Assembly (NCBI RefSeq): GCF_027924565.1
Contig: NZ_AP027041.1
Location: 1,240,001 to 1,304,000, forward strand
From: Lysobacter auxotrophicus
GTDB taxonomy: Bacteria > Pseudomonadota > Gammaproteobacteria > Xanthomonadales > Xanthomonadaceae
Direction of reading: 5' to 3'
DNA: 64,000 nt
The translations under genes were made by a program, and so were the position numbers. A model generated the notes under the pieces. The model did not search any database, was not told the origin of the DNA, and worked only from the letters and a program-made list of their open reading frames with translations. Of the stretch, positions 39,542-47,945 are shown one piece after another (the first letter of the stretch is position 1; each line of letters begins with the position of its first letter).

Positions 39542-41998
39542 ATGAAGGCGATGTCCTGGGCGCTGGCAGTCGCGCTCGTGTTCGCGGTGGCGGGATCGGC
39601 CCATGCCGGCGGTTGGCGTCATCTGGGCGATGCCGGCCGGATCGAGCGTCGCCCCGACGGGGTGGTCGTGCAGAGCGGGCCGGCGCGGCTGCAGGTGAGC
39701 GTCCATGCCGACGGCGTGTTCCGCGTGCGCCTCGCGCCGGAGGGAACCCTCGACGGCGACGCCTCCTGGGCCGTGGTGCAAGGCGCGCAGGCCGCGCCGG
39801 TGACGATCGAGGAAACCCGCGACGCCGTTCGCGTGCGGGCCGGCGACACGGTGGCGATCGTCCACCGCGCGCCGCTGCGCGTGGATTTCGTCGACGCCGA
39901 TGGCCGCGCGCTGCTGGCCGAGGACGCATCGCTGCCGATGGCCTGGCTGCCGGGCGAACACGGCACGCGCGTGCGCGTGTGGAAGTCGATGCCGGCGGAC
40001 GAGCATTACTACGGCCTCGGCGACAAGGCCGGTCCGCTCGACCGCCGCGGTCGCGCGTTCGCGATGTGGAACAGCGAGTCGTACGGTTGGCAGGGCACGA
40101 CCGATCCGCTGTACAAATCGATCCCGTTCTTCATCGGCCTGCGTGGCGGCGCCGCGTACGGGGTGTTCTTCGACAACGCGCATCGCAGCAGCTTCGACTT
40201 CGGCAAGGAATCGGACGGCACGCTGTCCTTCGGCGCGGAAGACGGACCGCTCGATTACTACTTCATCGCCGGACCGCAGCCGGCGCAGGTGATCGAACGC
40301 TACACCGCGTTGACCGGCCGGACGCCATTGCCGCCGCTGTGGTCGCTGGGATTCCAGCAGTCGCGCTACACGTACCACCCCGAGTCGAAGGTGCGCGAGA
40401 TCGCGCGGACGTTGCGCGAGCATCGCATTCCGTCCGATGCGATCTACCTCGATATCGATTACCAGAAGGGCTATGCGCCTTTCACCGTCGATCGCGCGCA
40501 GTTCCCGACCTTCGAGAAGATGATCGCCGACCTGCGCGAGGCCGGCTTGCGCACGGTGCTGATCACCGACCTGCACATCAAGCACGATCCGGACAACGGC
40601 TACGCGGCGTTCGATTCGGGCATGCGCAACGATGCCTTCATCCGCAATCCCGATGGCTCGCTGTACATCGGCGAAGTGTGGCCGGGCGATTCGGTGTTCC
40701 CGGATTTCACGCTGGCGCGCGTGCGCGACTGGTGGGGCGGGCTGTATCGCGATCTCGCCGCGATGGGCGCCGCGGGCTACTGGAACGACATGAACGAGCC
40801 GTCGGTGTTCAACGTGCCGGGCAACACGATGTCGCTGGACGCCGTGCATCGCATGGACGACGGCACGACGCGCGACCACCGTGCGATCCACAACGTGTAC
40901 GGCATGCTCAATGCGCGCGCGACGTACGAAGGCCTGCTGAAATTGCAGCCGACGCAGCGGCCGTTCGTGCTGACGCGCGCGGCGTATGCGGGCGCGCAGC
41001 GTTATGCGGCTACGTGGACGGGCGACAACACCGCCAGCTGGTTCCACCTCGCGCAGAGCACGCCGAACCTGCTCAGCCTGGGGTTGTCGGGCATGGCGAT
41101 GTCGGGCGACGACGTTGGCGGCTTCATCGGCTCGCCGCCGCCGGAGCTGCTGACGCGCTGGTTCCAGCTGGGCGCGTTCAACCCGGTGTTCCGCAACCAC
41201 GCCGCGACCGACACGCGGCCGCACGAAGCCTGGGTGGACGGCCCGAAGCATGAAGCGCTGCGTCGCGAGGCGATCGAGCTTCGCTACCGCCTGATGCCGT
41301 ATCTGTACACCGCGGCGGAGGAGAACGCGCGCACCGGCCTGCCGATCATGCGGCCGGTGTTCCTCGCGTACCCGAAGGCGGAGTCGTTCTACGGCAACGA
41401 TCGCGACTTCCTGTTCGGCGGCGATCTGTTCGTCGCGCCGGTGGTGGACGAGCGGCTGGATGCGCACCCGGTGTCGTTGCCGCCCGGTGCGTGGTACGCG
41501 TTCGGGACGTCGCAGCGGCTCGTTGCGGCGAAGGAGCCCATCAAGCTCGATCCGCGTCCATCGCCCACGCCGCTGTATGCGCGCGCGGGTGCGATCGTCC
41601 CGATGCAGGCGCTGGTGCAGCACACGGGCGAAACGCCGAAAGGGCCGCTGGAGTTGCAGGTGTATCTGCCCGATGCCGGTTCGCAGGATTGCCGCGGCGC
41701 GCTGTATCAGGACGATGGCGAGACGTTCGGATATCGCGACGGGCGCTTCCTTCGCGTGGCGTATGCGTGTTCGGTGGATGAATCGGCGGCGTCGGTGGGC
41801 GCGCAGGTCGCGCACGACGGATACGCGCCGTGGTGGAACGCGACGCGCGTGACGCTGTTCGGTGTGTCGCGGCGACCGTCTTCGGTGCGCGTGGACGGGA
41901 AGGCGATCCCAGGCTGGAAGCATGACGCGTCGGCGAAGACGGTCACGCTGGACGTGCAGGGCGGGGCGCGTGACTGGAAGGTCGAGGTTGTGCGCTGA
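39542..41998 (+). CDS. Secreted GH31 alpha-glucosidase
   Basis: An 818-residue glycoside hydrolase with a Sec signal ([22 protein letters not shown]) and a GGGAG Shine-Dalgarno. Family 31 features in order: N-terminal beta-sandwich with [15 protein letters not shown], the barrel start [16 protein letters not shown], nucleophile Asp in [12 protein letters not shown], acid/base region [43 protein letters not shown], then C-terminal beta domains with [10 protein letters not shown]. Retaining alpha-glucosidases of this family release glucose from alpha-linked oligosaccharides; linkage specificity (alpha-1,4 versus others) cannot be fixed by eye. Export suggests periplasmic action. It is oriented against dnaE and accA, whose usual adjacency it interrupts. 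The candidate operator upstream suggests sugar control. Confidence 0.93.
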   Translation: MKAMSWALAVALVFAVAGSAHAGGWRHLGDAGRIERRPDGVVVQSGPARLQVSVHADGVFRVRLAPEGTLDGDASWAVVQGAQAAPVTIEETRDAVRVRAGDTVAIVHRAPLRVDFVDADGRALLAEDASLPMAWLPGEHGTRVRVWKSMPADEHYYGLGDKAGPLDRRGRAFAMWNSESYGWQGTTDPLYKSIPFFIGLRGGAAYGVFFDNAHRSSFDFGKESDGTLSFGAEDGPLDYYFIAGPQPAQVIERYTALTGRTPLPPLWSLGFQQSRYTYHPESKVREIARTLREHRIPSDAIYLDIDYQKGYAPFTVDRAQFPTFEKMIADLREAGLRTVLITDLHIKHDPDNGYAAFDSGMRNDAFIRNPDGSLYIGEVWPGDSVFPDFTLARVRDWWGGLYRDLAAMGAAGYWNDMNEPSVFNVPGNTMSLDAVHRMDDGTTRDHRAIHNVYGMLNARATYEGLLKLQPTQRPFVLTRAAYAGAQRYAATWTGDNTASWFHLAQSTPNLLSLGLSGMAMSGDDVGGFIGSPPPELLTRWFQLGAFNPVFRNHAATDTRPHEAWVDGPKHEALRREAIELRYRLMPYLYTAAEENARTGLPIMRPVFLAYPKAESFYGNDRDFLFGGDLFVAPVVDERLDAHPVSLPPGAWYAFGTSQRLVAAKEPIKLDPRPSPTPLYARAGAIVPMQALVQHTGETPKGPLELQVYLPDAGSQDCRGALYQDDGETFGYRDGRFLRVAYACSVDESAASVGAQVAHDGYAPWWNATRVTLFGVSRRPSSVRVDGKAIPGWKHDASAKTVTLDVQGGARDWKVEVVR

Positions 41999-42005
41999 GG
42001 CGTGC

Positions 42006-42222
42006 AGCTGTTGCTTTTGATCGTCATCCCCGCGAAGGCGGGGATCCAGGGACGTTTCACGCTTTCGCGCACCCCTTCCAGCGTTTGTAGGCGGGTAAGC
42101 GTAGGCAAGCTGGATGCGTCCGGGCCCCGGGTGCGCTTCGCTTACCCGGGCTACAAGAGCTGTTGCTTTTGATCGTCATCCCCGCGAAGGCGGGGATCCA
42201 GGGACGTTGCACGCTTTCGCGC
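42006..42222. repeat. 65-bp direct repeat pair flanking palindrome H
   Basis: The copies 42006-42070 and 42158-42222 match at 64 of 65 positions, starting AGCTGTTGCTTTTGATCG and ending CGCTTTCGCGC. Each contains a family-2 unit (GTCATCCCCGCGAAGG..., at 42023-42050 and 42175-42202). The family-1 palindrome H lies exactly between them, so the whole looks like a composite insertion or a duplication. It is in the 381-nt convergent gap between the GH31 and dnaE genes. Confidence 0.9.
42085..42156. repeat. Long palindromic repeat, family 1, copy H
   Basis: The right arm (CCCGGGTGCGCTTCGC then TTACCCGGGCTACAA) is perfect. The left arm is damaged: TTGTAGGCGGGTAAGCGT then AGGCAAGCTGGAT. It is bracketed by the 65-bp direct repeats. 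Confidence 0.85.
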
Positions 42223-42321
42223 GCAACCCTTGCAGACGAAGCATGGTGAGCAGCCAAATACGCCCGGTTCGTGCGGACATCGCGATCCATGGCTGCGATG
42301 CTTTCAAGAAAGCGTGAAAGT

Positions 42322-42348
42322 CCTGGATTCCCACCTGCGCGGAATGAC
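42322..42348. repeat. REP-like repeat (family 2), degenerate inverted copy
   Basis: CCTGGATTCCCACCTGCG then CGGAATGAC, a decayed inverted version of the units at 42023 and 42175. It is 32 nt beyond the dnaE stop. Confidence 0.55.
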
Positions 42349-42379
42349 GGGAAAAGCGCGCGTTCCCGGTTAAAACGGT

Positions 42380-45300
42380 TTAATTCGCCCAGGGCTTGGA
42401 CAGCGCCAGCTTCACCGCACGCACGCCCGGCGTCGCGCGCAGGCGCGAGGCGAGATCCGCATCGGCGCGAATGGACTGCGTGCCGTTGAGATCCAGCGAA
42501 CCGGCGGCGCCACGACGCACCAGCAGGTCCATGCGGATCGGCGTGGAGCCCGGGCGGAACGAGGACAGCACCGCGTCCACGCGCTGCATCGTGCCGGGTT
42601 CGCGCAGGTCCAGTCGCAACATCAGGCGTTGCGCGTGCTTCTCGCAGATCTGCTCGAAACTCCAGCAGCGCGACGCGCGCAACGCGAAGCCGCCGCTGAA
42701 GCTGTCCTCGCGCAGGCCGCCCTGGATCACCAGCAGGCGGTCGCGCACCAGCAACTGCGCGAACTCGCTGTAGCTTTCGTTGAAGAACGCGCATTCCAGG
42801 CGGCCGCGACCGTCCTCGATCTGCACGAACATCTGGCTGTCGCCCTTCTTGCGCAGCCCGACGACGAGGCCGGCGACGATGGTCTCGACTTCCTGGCGCC
42901 AGCCGCCGCGTTGTTCGGGGCGGTTTTCCCAGATCTTTTCGAGGCCACTGAGGTCGTTGCCGATCAGCCCGCGTACCTCGTCGCGATACGGATCGAACGG
43001 ATGGCCGCTGAGGTAATGGCCGAGCGTCTCGCGCTCGCCATGCAGGATCTGCGTGAGCGGCCACTCGTCGGTTTCGGGCAGGTCCAGGTGCAACGCCGGC
43101 GCCGCGGTCTCGAAGCCGCCAAACAACGACACCTGTCCTGCTTCGCGTTCCTTCGCCAGCTGGTCGGTGGCCTTCAGCACTTCCGGTAGCTGCAGCATGA
43201 GGCTCGCGCGATTCTTGCCGAGCTTGTCGAGCGCGCCCGCCTGCGTCAGCGCTTCGAGCGCGCGACGATTGAGCTTGCCGCTGTCCACGCGCTTGCAGAA
43301 ATCCAGCAGATCCGCGAACTCGCCCGCGCGACGCGCCTCGACGATCGCCTCGCACGCGCCGCGGCCGACGCCCTTCACCGCGCCCAGGCCGTAGCGGATC
43401 GTGTTCGCGTCCTTCGCCTCGAACATGTACGCCGACGCGTCCACGTCGGGCGGCAGCACGTTGAGACCCATCACGCGGCATTCGTCGAGGAAGCTGGTGA
43501 CCTTCTCGGTGTTGTCCATGTCGGACGACAGCACGGCGGCCATGAACTCGGCCGGGTAGTGCACCTTCAGCCACGCGGTCTGGTAGGCGACCAGCGCGTA
43601 CGCCGCCGAGTGCGACTTGTTGAAGCCGTACTCGGCGAACTTCTCCATCAGGTCGAAGATCGGCGAGGAGGTCTTCGGATCGATGCCGCGTTCCTTGCAG
43701 CCGGCTTCGAACTTGGCGCGCTCCTTCGCCATTTCCTCGGGCTTCTTCTTGCCCATCGCGCGACGGAGCATGTCGGCGCCGCCGAGCGTGTAGCCCGCCA
43801 GCACCTGCGCGATCTGCATCACCTGTTCCTGGTACACGATGACGCCGTAGGTCGGCGACAGCACCGGCTCCAGCGATTCGTGCGGGTAGGTGACCTCGGT
43901 GTTTCCGTGCTTGCGATCGACCCATTCGCGATCCATCCCCGAACCCAGCGGGCCGGGCCGGAACAACGCGGCGAGCGCGATGATGTCTTCGAACGTGTCG
44001 GGCCTGGCGCGCTTGAGCAGTTCGCGCATGCCGCGCGATTCGAACTGGAACACCGCGACCGTGTCGCCGCGCGCGAACAGCTCGTAACTGAGTTTGTCGT
44101 CGAGCGGCAGCGCGGTGATGTCGAACTGCGGCGTCGCCGTGTCCTTGAACGTGTGGTTCATCGCCGGGCCGGCGTCGATGCCCTTCGCGGCGGCGTCGGC
44201 CAGGCGCTTGTTGATCGCCTTCACCGCCCAGTCGATGATCGTCAGCGTGCGCAGGCCGAGGAAGTCGAACTTCACCAGGCCGACTGCTTCGACGTCGTCC
44301 TTGTCGAACTGCGTCACCGGGTTGCGGCCGCGGCCTTCGCCGTCGTGTTCGGCGAACAGCGGGCAGAAATCGGACAGCGGGCTCGGCGCGATCACCACGC
44401 CGCCGGCGTGCTTGCCGGCGTTTCGCGTGAGGTCTTCCAGGCTGCGCGCGAGGTCCAGCAGGTCGCGCACGTCTTCTTCGGCGTGGTAACGCTGGATGAG
44501 ATCGCCCGAGGCGAGCATCGGATCCTGCTTCGACGCCTCCGACTCGCCCATCGCATCGTCGAGCGAAATGCCCAGCGTGTTCGGGATGAGTTTCGCGATG
44601 CCGTCGACGAAGCCGTACGGATGGCCGAGCACGCGGCCGGTGTCGCGCACCACGGCCTTCGCGGCCATGGTGCCGTAGGTGATGATCTGCGAGACGCGAT
44701 CGCGCCCGTACTTGCGCGCGACGTAGTCGATGACCTCGTCGCGACGGTCCATGCAGAAGTCGATGTCGAAGTCGGGCATCGACACGCGTTCGGGGTTGAG
44801 GAACCGCTCGAACAGCAGGTCGTACGGCAGCGGGTCCAGGTCGGTGATGCCCAGCGCCCACGCGACCAGCGAGCCCGCACCCGAACCGCGGCCCGGACCG
44901 ACCGGGATGTCGTGGTCCTTCGCCCAGTTGATGAAGTCCGCCACGATAAGGAAGTAACCGGGGAACCCCATCTTGATGATGACGTCCAGCTCGATGTCCA
45001 GGCGCGCGTCGTAATCCTCGCGCGTCCTGCCCGGGGCGAGCGGATTCTTCTGCAGGCGCTTGTCCAGGCCCTCGCGCGCGGTGCCGCGCAGCCAGCTCTC
45101 GATCGTGTGCTCGCTGGGCACCGGGAAGGCCGGCAGCGCGTATTCGCCGAGCTTCATCTCGACGTTGCAGCGCGTGGCGAGCGCGAACGCGTTGTCGATC
45201 GCGTCGGGCACGTCGGCGAACAGCGCCTGCATCTCGTGCGAGGACTTCAGGAACTGCTCGGGGCTGTAGTCCTTCGGCCGCTTGGGATCGTCGAGCACGC

Positions 45301-45958
45301 GGCCCGAGGCGATGCACACGCGCGCTTCGTGCGCGTCGAACCCTTCGGCATCGAGGAAGCGCACGTCGTTGCTGGCGATGACCGGCAGCGAACGCTTGCT
45401 CGATGCATGCAGCGCGAACGCGTTGAATGCGTCCTCGCCTTCGCGGCCGGTGCGGGTGAGTTCCAGGTGCAGTCGCTCGCCAAAGACGCCGCGCCAGTCC
45501 ATCAGCCAGGCTTCGGCGAGTTCGTGGCGATTGCTCGTGGCCAGTCGACCGGCGAGGCTGTGCCGGCCGGCGAGCGCGAACAGGCCGCCGTTGTCTTCGC
45601 GCAGCCATTCGGGGCGAAGCGCGACGCCATCGGTGCGATGGCCTTCCATCCACGCGCGCGTCAGCAGGCGCGAAAGCGTGAGGTAGCCGGCGCGATCGCG
45701 GCACAGCAAGGTCATGCGCGCGGCGGTCTCGTTGCCGTCGGCCAGGCCGACGTCGGCGCCGATGATCGGCTTGATGCCGGCGCCTTCGGCGGCCTTGTAG
45801 AACTTGACCGCGGCGAAGAGGTTGTCGAGATCGGTCAGCGCGACCGCGGGCTGCGAAAGCGCGACGCAGCGCTTCACCAGCTCGCCGATCCGGATCGTCG
45901 AGTCGGCGAGCGAGTATTCGCTGTGGAGATGGAGATGGACGAAGGGGACTGCAGGCAT
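42380..45958 (-). CDS. dnaE: DNA polymerase III alpha subunit
   Basis: A 1192-residue replicative polymerase. The N-terminal PHP domain begins FVHLHLHSEYSLADS with the metal histidines HxHxH. The catalytic palm aspartates are in MPDFDIDFCMDRRDEVIDYV, and GPGRGSGAGSLVAW, KFDFLGLRTLTIID and FNKSHSAAYALVAYQTAWLK are diagnostic. The beta-clamp binding motif appears as QVSLFGGF, then an OB-fold and a tail domain. Length is usual (E. coli 1160). The ATG at 45956-45958 has no Shine-Dalgarno; a possible -10 ends only 10 nt before it, so the message may be almost leaderless. Conserved neighbours rnhB and accA are both separated from it by accessory genes. Confidence 0.96.
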   Translation of the reverse strand: MPAVPFVHLHLHSEYSLADSTIRIGELVKRCVALSQPAVALTDLDNLFAAVKFYKAAEGAGIKPIIGADVGLADGNETAARMTLLCRDRAGYLTLSRLLTRAWMEGHRTDGVALRPEWLREDNGGLFALAGRHSLAGRLATSNRHELAEAWLMDWRGVFGERLHLELTRTGREGEDAFNAFALHASSKRSLPVIASNDVRFLDAEGFDAHEARVCIASGRVLDDPKRPKDYSPEQFLKSSHEMQALFADVPDAIDNAFALATRCNVEMKLGEYALPAFPVPSEHTIESWLRGTAREGLDKRLQKNPLAPGRTREDYDARLDIELDVIIKMGFPGYFLIVADFINWAKDHDIPVGPGRGSGAGSLVAWALGITDLDPLPYDLLFERFLNPERVSMPDFDIDFCMDRRDEVIDYVARKYGRDRVSQIITYGTMAAKAVVRDTGRVLGHPYGFVDGIAKLIPNTLGISLDDAMGESEASKQDPMLASGDLIQRYHAEEDVRDLLDLARSLEDLTRNAGKHAGGVVIAPSPLSDFCPLFAEHDGEGRGRNPVTQFDKDDVEAVGLVKFDFLGLRTLTIIDWAVKAINKRLADAAAKGIDAGPAMNHTFKDTATPQFDITALPLDDKLSYELFARGDTVAVFQFESRGMRELLKRARPDTFEDIIALAALFRPGPLGSGMDREWVDRKHGNTEVTYPHESLEPVLSPTYGVIVYQEQVMQIAQVLAGYTLGGADMLRRAMGKKKPEEMAKERAKFEAGCKERGIDPKTSSPIFDLMEKFAEYGFNKSHSAAYALVAYQTAWLKVHYPAEFMAAVLSSDMDNTEKVTSFLDECRVMGLNVLPPDVDASAYMFEAKDANTIRYGLGAVKGVGRGACEAIVEARRAGEFADLLDFCKRVDSGKLNRRALEALTQAGALDKLGKNRASLMLQLPEVLKATDQLAKEREAGQVSLFGGFETAAPALHLDLPETDEWPLTQILHGERETLGHYLSGHPFDPYRDEVRGLIGNDLSGLEKIWENRPEQRGGWRQEVETIVAGLVVGLRKKGDSQMFVQIEDGRGRLECAFFNESYSEFAQLLVRDRLLVIQGGLREDSFSGGFALRASRCWSFEQICEKHAQRLMLRLDLREPGTMQRVDAVLSSFRPGSTPIRMDLLVRRGAAGSLDLNGTQSIRADADLASRLRATPGVRAVKLALSKPWAN

Positions 45959-45967
45959 GCGGCCGTC

Positions 45968-45995
45968 AGGTTAGCAGCCCGGGCGGAGCGGACAA
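45968..45995 (-). promoter_or_regulatory. Candidate dnaE promoter, implying a near-leaderless mRNA
   Basis: On the minus strand TTGTCC (45990-45995) and TAACCT (45968-45973) are spaced by 16 nt, a 4/6 and 3/6 match to the sigma-70 hexamers. Transcription would begin about 3 nt before the dnaE ATG, which lacks a ribosome-binding site. Confidence 0.35.
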
Positions 45996-46042
45996 GACTT
46001 GAATTTTCGGGCGGGCGAACCGCGCCCGTCGCCACCCGAAGC

Positions 46043-46139
46043 GTCATCCCGGCGAACGCCGGGACCTGGGCAGGGAACGTGTCCGGCAGTGTTTTTTCCA
46101 CGCCGTGACGGCCCGGGTCCCGGCCTGCGCCGGGATGAC
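46043..46139. repeat. Inverted pair of REP-like family 2 units
   Basis: A forward unit (GTCATCCCGGCGAACG, 46043-46068) faces a reverse unit (GTCCCGGCCTGCGCCG then GGATGAC, about 46117-46139), an arrangement like a bacterial interspersed mosaic element. It fills the 208-nt gap between dnaE and the first DUF1232 gene, which shows no other feature besides the dnaE promoter candidate. Confidence 0.75.
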
Positions 46140-46166
46140 GGATGCGAACGATGCGGGCGCCCCGCC

Positions 46167-46799
46167 TCACGACACCCTGAACAACCCGCGCGGCAGATTC
46201 CATGGCGCGTAGTGCTGCTCGCGTACCCACATCGCGTGCTGCCACAGCGCGACTTCGTCGAGCCGTTCGTGCACCCATGCCGCGCGGCGTTCGTCGGAGG
46301 CGCCGCCGGGGTGGGCGATCTCGCGGTAGGCGATGAAATCGCGGTAATCCTCGGCTTCGTCGGCGAAGGCCGGCCACGCCAGTTCGATCAGCAACACGTC
46401 GTCGAGTTGCCCGAGCACCGGGATGCGGTCGGCGATCAGGTCGTCCTCGCGGTCGATGTACGCAAGCAGCTTGCCGATGCGCGCGTGCGTGGCTTCGTCG
46501 GCGTCCCAGTCCTCGTCATCGAGCAGTGCGCGCAGTTCGCGGACGCGTTCCAGTCGGCTCGCGATGACCTCCCGCGCCTGCTCGGTCGGCAGTTTCAGCA
46601 GCCACGCGGCCAGCTGCCCAAGGCGGTCGGCGTCGACGCGCGACGCATCGGCATGGATCTCGTGCAGGAGCTGGTCGAACTGGACGACGGCGGCGTCGTT
46701 GAGCTCGATCGGCCCGGCGTTCTCGCGCGCGCCCATGCCGCTGTACATGTGGTCGAAGGGCAGCGGCTGCGCGGTGGGGGTGGGGTGGAACATGCGCAT
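46167..46799 (-). CDS. DUF1232 (YkvA-like) domain protein, first of a tandem pair
   Basis: A 210-residue protein. The N-terminal half is helical and unassigned (LNDAAVVQFDQLLHEIHADASRV...). The centre has the YkvA/DUF1232 signature YIDREDDLIADRIPVLGQLDDVLLIELAWPAFADEAEDYRDF (about residues 118-160). DUF1232 usually marks a membrane-associated segment of unknown role; here it is unusually charged and no strong membrane helix is visible. It ends PRGLFRVS. The start is ATG 46797-46799 with GAGG nearby; the ATG two codons later is an alternative. It is clearly related to the next upstream gene in layout and C-terminal motif (FRVS versus FRVH). Confidence 0.75.
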   Translation of the reverse strand: MRMFHPTPTAQPLPFDHMYSGMGARENAGPIELNDAAVVQFDQLLHEIHADASRVDADRLGQLAAWLLKLPTEQAREVIASRLERVRELRALLDDEDWDADEATHARIGKLLAYIDREDDLIADRIPVLGQLDDVLLIELAWPAFADEAEDYRDFIAYREIAHPGGASDERRAAWVHERLDEVALWQHAMWVREQHYAPWNLPRGLFRVS

Positions 46800-46978
46800 G
46801 GCACACCTCGCTCGCCGGCCAGGCCGGACCCGCGCCGCGGCCGGCGACGTCGCGCGGGCCGTCCCGCCATGCGTCGGCGGGATGCACGTGGATGATGCGG
46901 CGATGGTGCGGTGCGGGGAGGCGGTGGGTTTGCTTGGGGCGCGTTTATTGGGGTGAATGCGGTGGGTGCCGGCGTGGT

Positions 46979-47144
46979 GGTTGCCGTCCAGGGTGCGACG
47001 GCGTGGTTGGGGTTGCCGTCCATGGCGCGACGGTGCGGGCTTCGGACAGCCCGGCCCGGCCATCCATGGCCGGGCGTTCAGCAGGTCACGCGGCAGTGCC
47101 GCGTGAGCGACCTGCTTCACCCGCGTAAGCGACCTGCTTCACCC
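46979..47144. repeat. Tandem repeats and hairpins between the two DUF1232 genes
   Basis: Two ~28-nt units at 46979 and 47011 (period 32) share GGTTGCCGTCCA and GCGACGG. Two 22-nt units at 47101 and 47123 read GCGTRAGCGACCTGCTTC then ACCC. Between them are a perfect 9-bp hairpin CCCGGCCAT/ATGGCCGGG (47055-47074) and an imperfect one (47081-47115). The remainder of the 366-nt gap (46800-47165) has no gene. The hairpins may act as the 3' end of the upstream DUF1232 transcript. Confidence 0.7.
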
Positions 47145-47165
47145 CCGCCCAGCGGCTGCTTCGGC

Positions 47166-47804
47166 TCAGTGCACGCGGAAGATCGCGGCGGTCTCGGGGA
47201 GGAAGCTGCTTTCGCGGATGTGCTTCTGGTACTGGGCGAGGACGGCTTCCTCGTACCGCACCTCTTCCCAGTCGGCCCGCGAGAAGGCGTAGCCGGAGGG
47301 GCTGCGGTCGCGCTGGTGCGCCTGGCGGCTGCGGACGCGGACGTAGTCGAGGTAGTCGTCCACTTCCGATGCCAGCTTCGGCCAGGCCGTCTCGACCACG
47401 ATCGCGTCGTCCAGCCGGCCGACCTGCGGCAGCCAGTCGGGGATCAGGTCGTCGCGGCTGCGGGCGTAGTCGACGATGGCCGAAGCCGTCTCGACCGCGT
47501 CGTTGGCCGGCTGCCACTGGCGGTCGGCCAGGAGCTGCTCGACGGCGGCGATCCAGCGCAGGCGCTGGCGGATGCACGGCGGCGCGGAGTCCATCCGGCC
47601 GGGACGGCTGAGTTCGCGACCCGCGGAGGCCAGCTGGTCGGTCTCCAGCGCATGTCCGCCGATGCGGGCCAGCAGGGTGTTGAAGCGGTCCACTTCGGAC
47701 GAATCGAGCTGGAAGCCGTTGATGCAGCGGCGGCGGGTCGGGCCGGCGAACGGGGTCAGCAGGATCTTCGGGAGCGGGTTGGCTATGGAGAAGAGGGCGT
47801 TCAT
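47166..47804 (-). CDS. DUF1232 (YkvA-like) domain protein, second of a tandem pair
   Basis: A 212-residue protein with the same plan as its neighbour. A variable N-terminus (MNALFSIANPLPKILLTPFAG) precedes an EVDRFNTLLARI helix, and the DUF1232-like centre YARSRDDLIPDWLPQVGRLDDAIVVETAWPKLASEVDDYLDYV covers about residues 112-155. It ends AAIFRVH. Spacing of the RDDLI-P-LGxLDD motif and the AWP that follows is identical to the other copy, which indicates gene duplication followed by strong divergence. The ATG has CCGGAG upstream. It is divergent from the winged-helix regulator, so the shared 141-nt gap may couple their control. Function unknown. Confidence 0.75.
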   Translation of the reverse strand: MNALFSIANPLPKILLTPFAGPTRRRCINGFQLDSSEVDRFNTLLARIGGHALETDQLASAGRELSRPGRMDSAPPCIRQRLRWIAAVEQLLADRQWQPANDAVETASAIVDYARSRDDLIPDWLPQVGRLDDAIVVETAWPKLASEVDDYLDYVRVRSRQAHQRDRSPSGYAFSRADWEEVRYEEAVLAQYQKHIRESSFLPETAAIFRVH

Positions 47805-47825
47805 GACGGGACTCCGGGGGAGGGT

Positions 47826-47881
47826 GGCACCGAACTTTCCGGTGCCGGATCAGACTCCACCCACCCCCGCCATGAGTCATG
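47826..47881. promoter_or_regulatory. Inverted repeats in the divergent DUF1232-regulator gap
   Basis: A hairpin GGCACCG/CGGTGCC (47826-47846) lies in the leader of the minus-strand gene. An 11-nt palindrome CATGAGTCATG (47871-47881) lies centrally, 65 nt before the regulator ATG. Either could be an operator for the adjacent winged-helix protein; this is inference only. Confidence 0.3.
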
Positions 47882-47945
47882 ATGGCCGGGCGCGCCTTTC
47901 CGCATCGTCCGCTCCGGATGATGAGGGAACCATGAGGTTTTCCCG

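Noticed and set aside
38402-41923. 1173-codon minus-strand frame through the GH31 gene into accA
   Set aside because: Only the accA portion (38402-39361) is protein-like; the upstream part is antisense to the glycosidase gene.
42006-42222. CRISPR-like repeat-spacer-repeat
   Set aside because: Only two 65-bp copies, the spacer is a genome-wide palindrome, and no cas gene is near.
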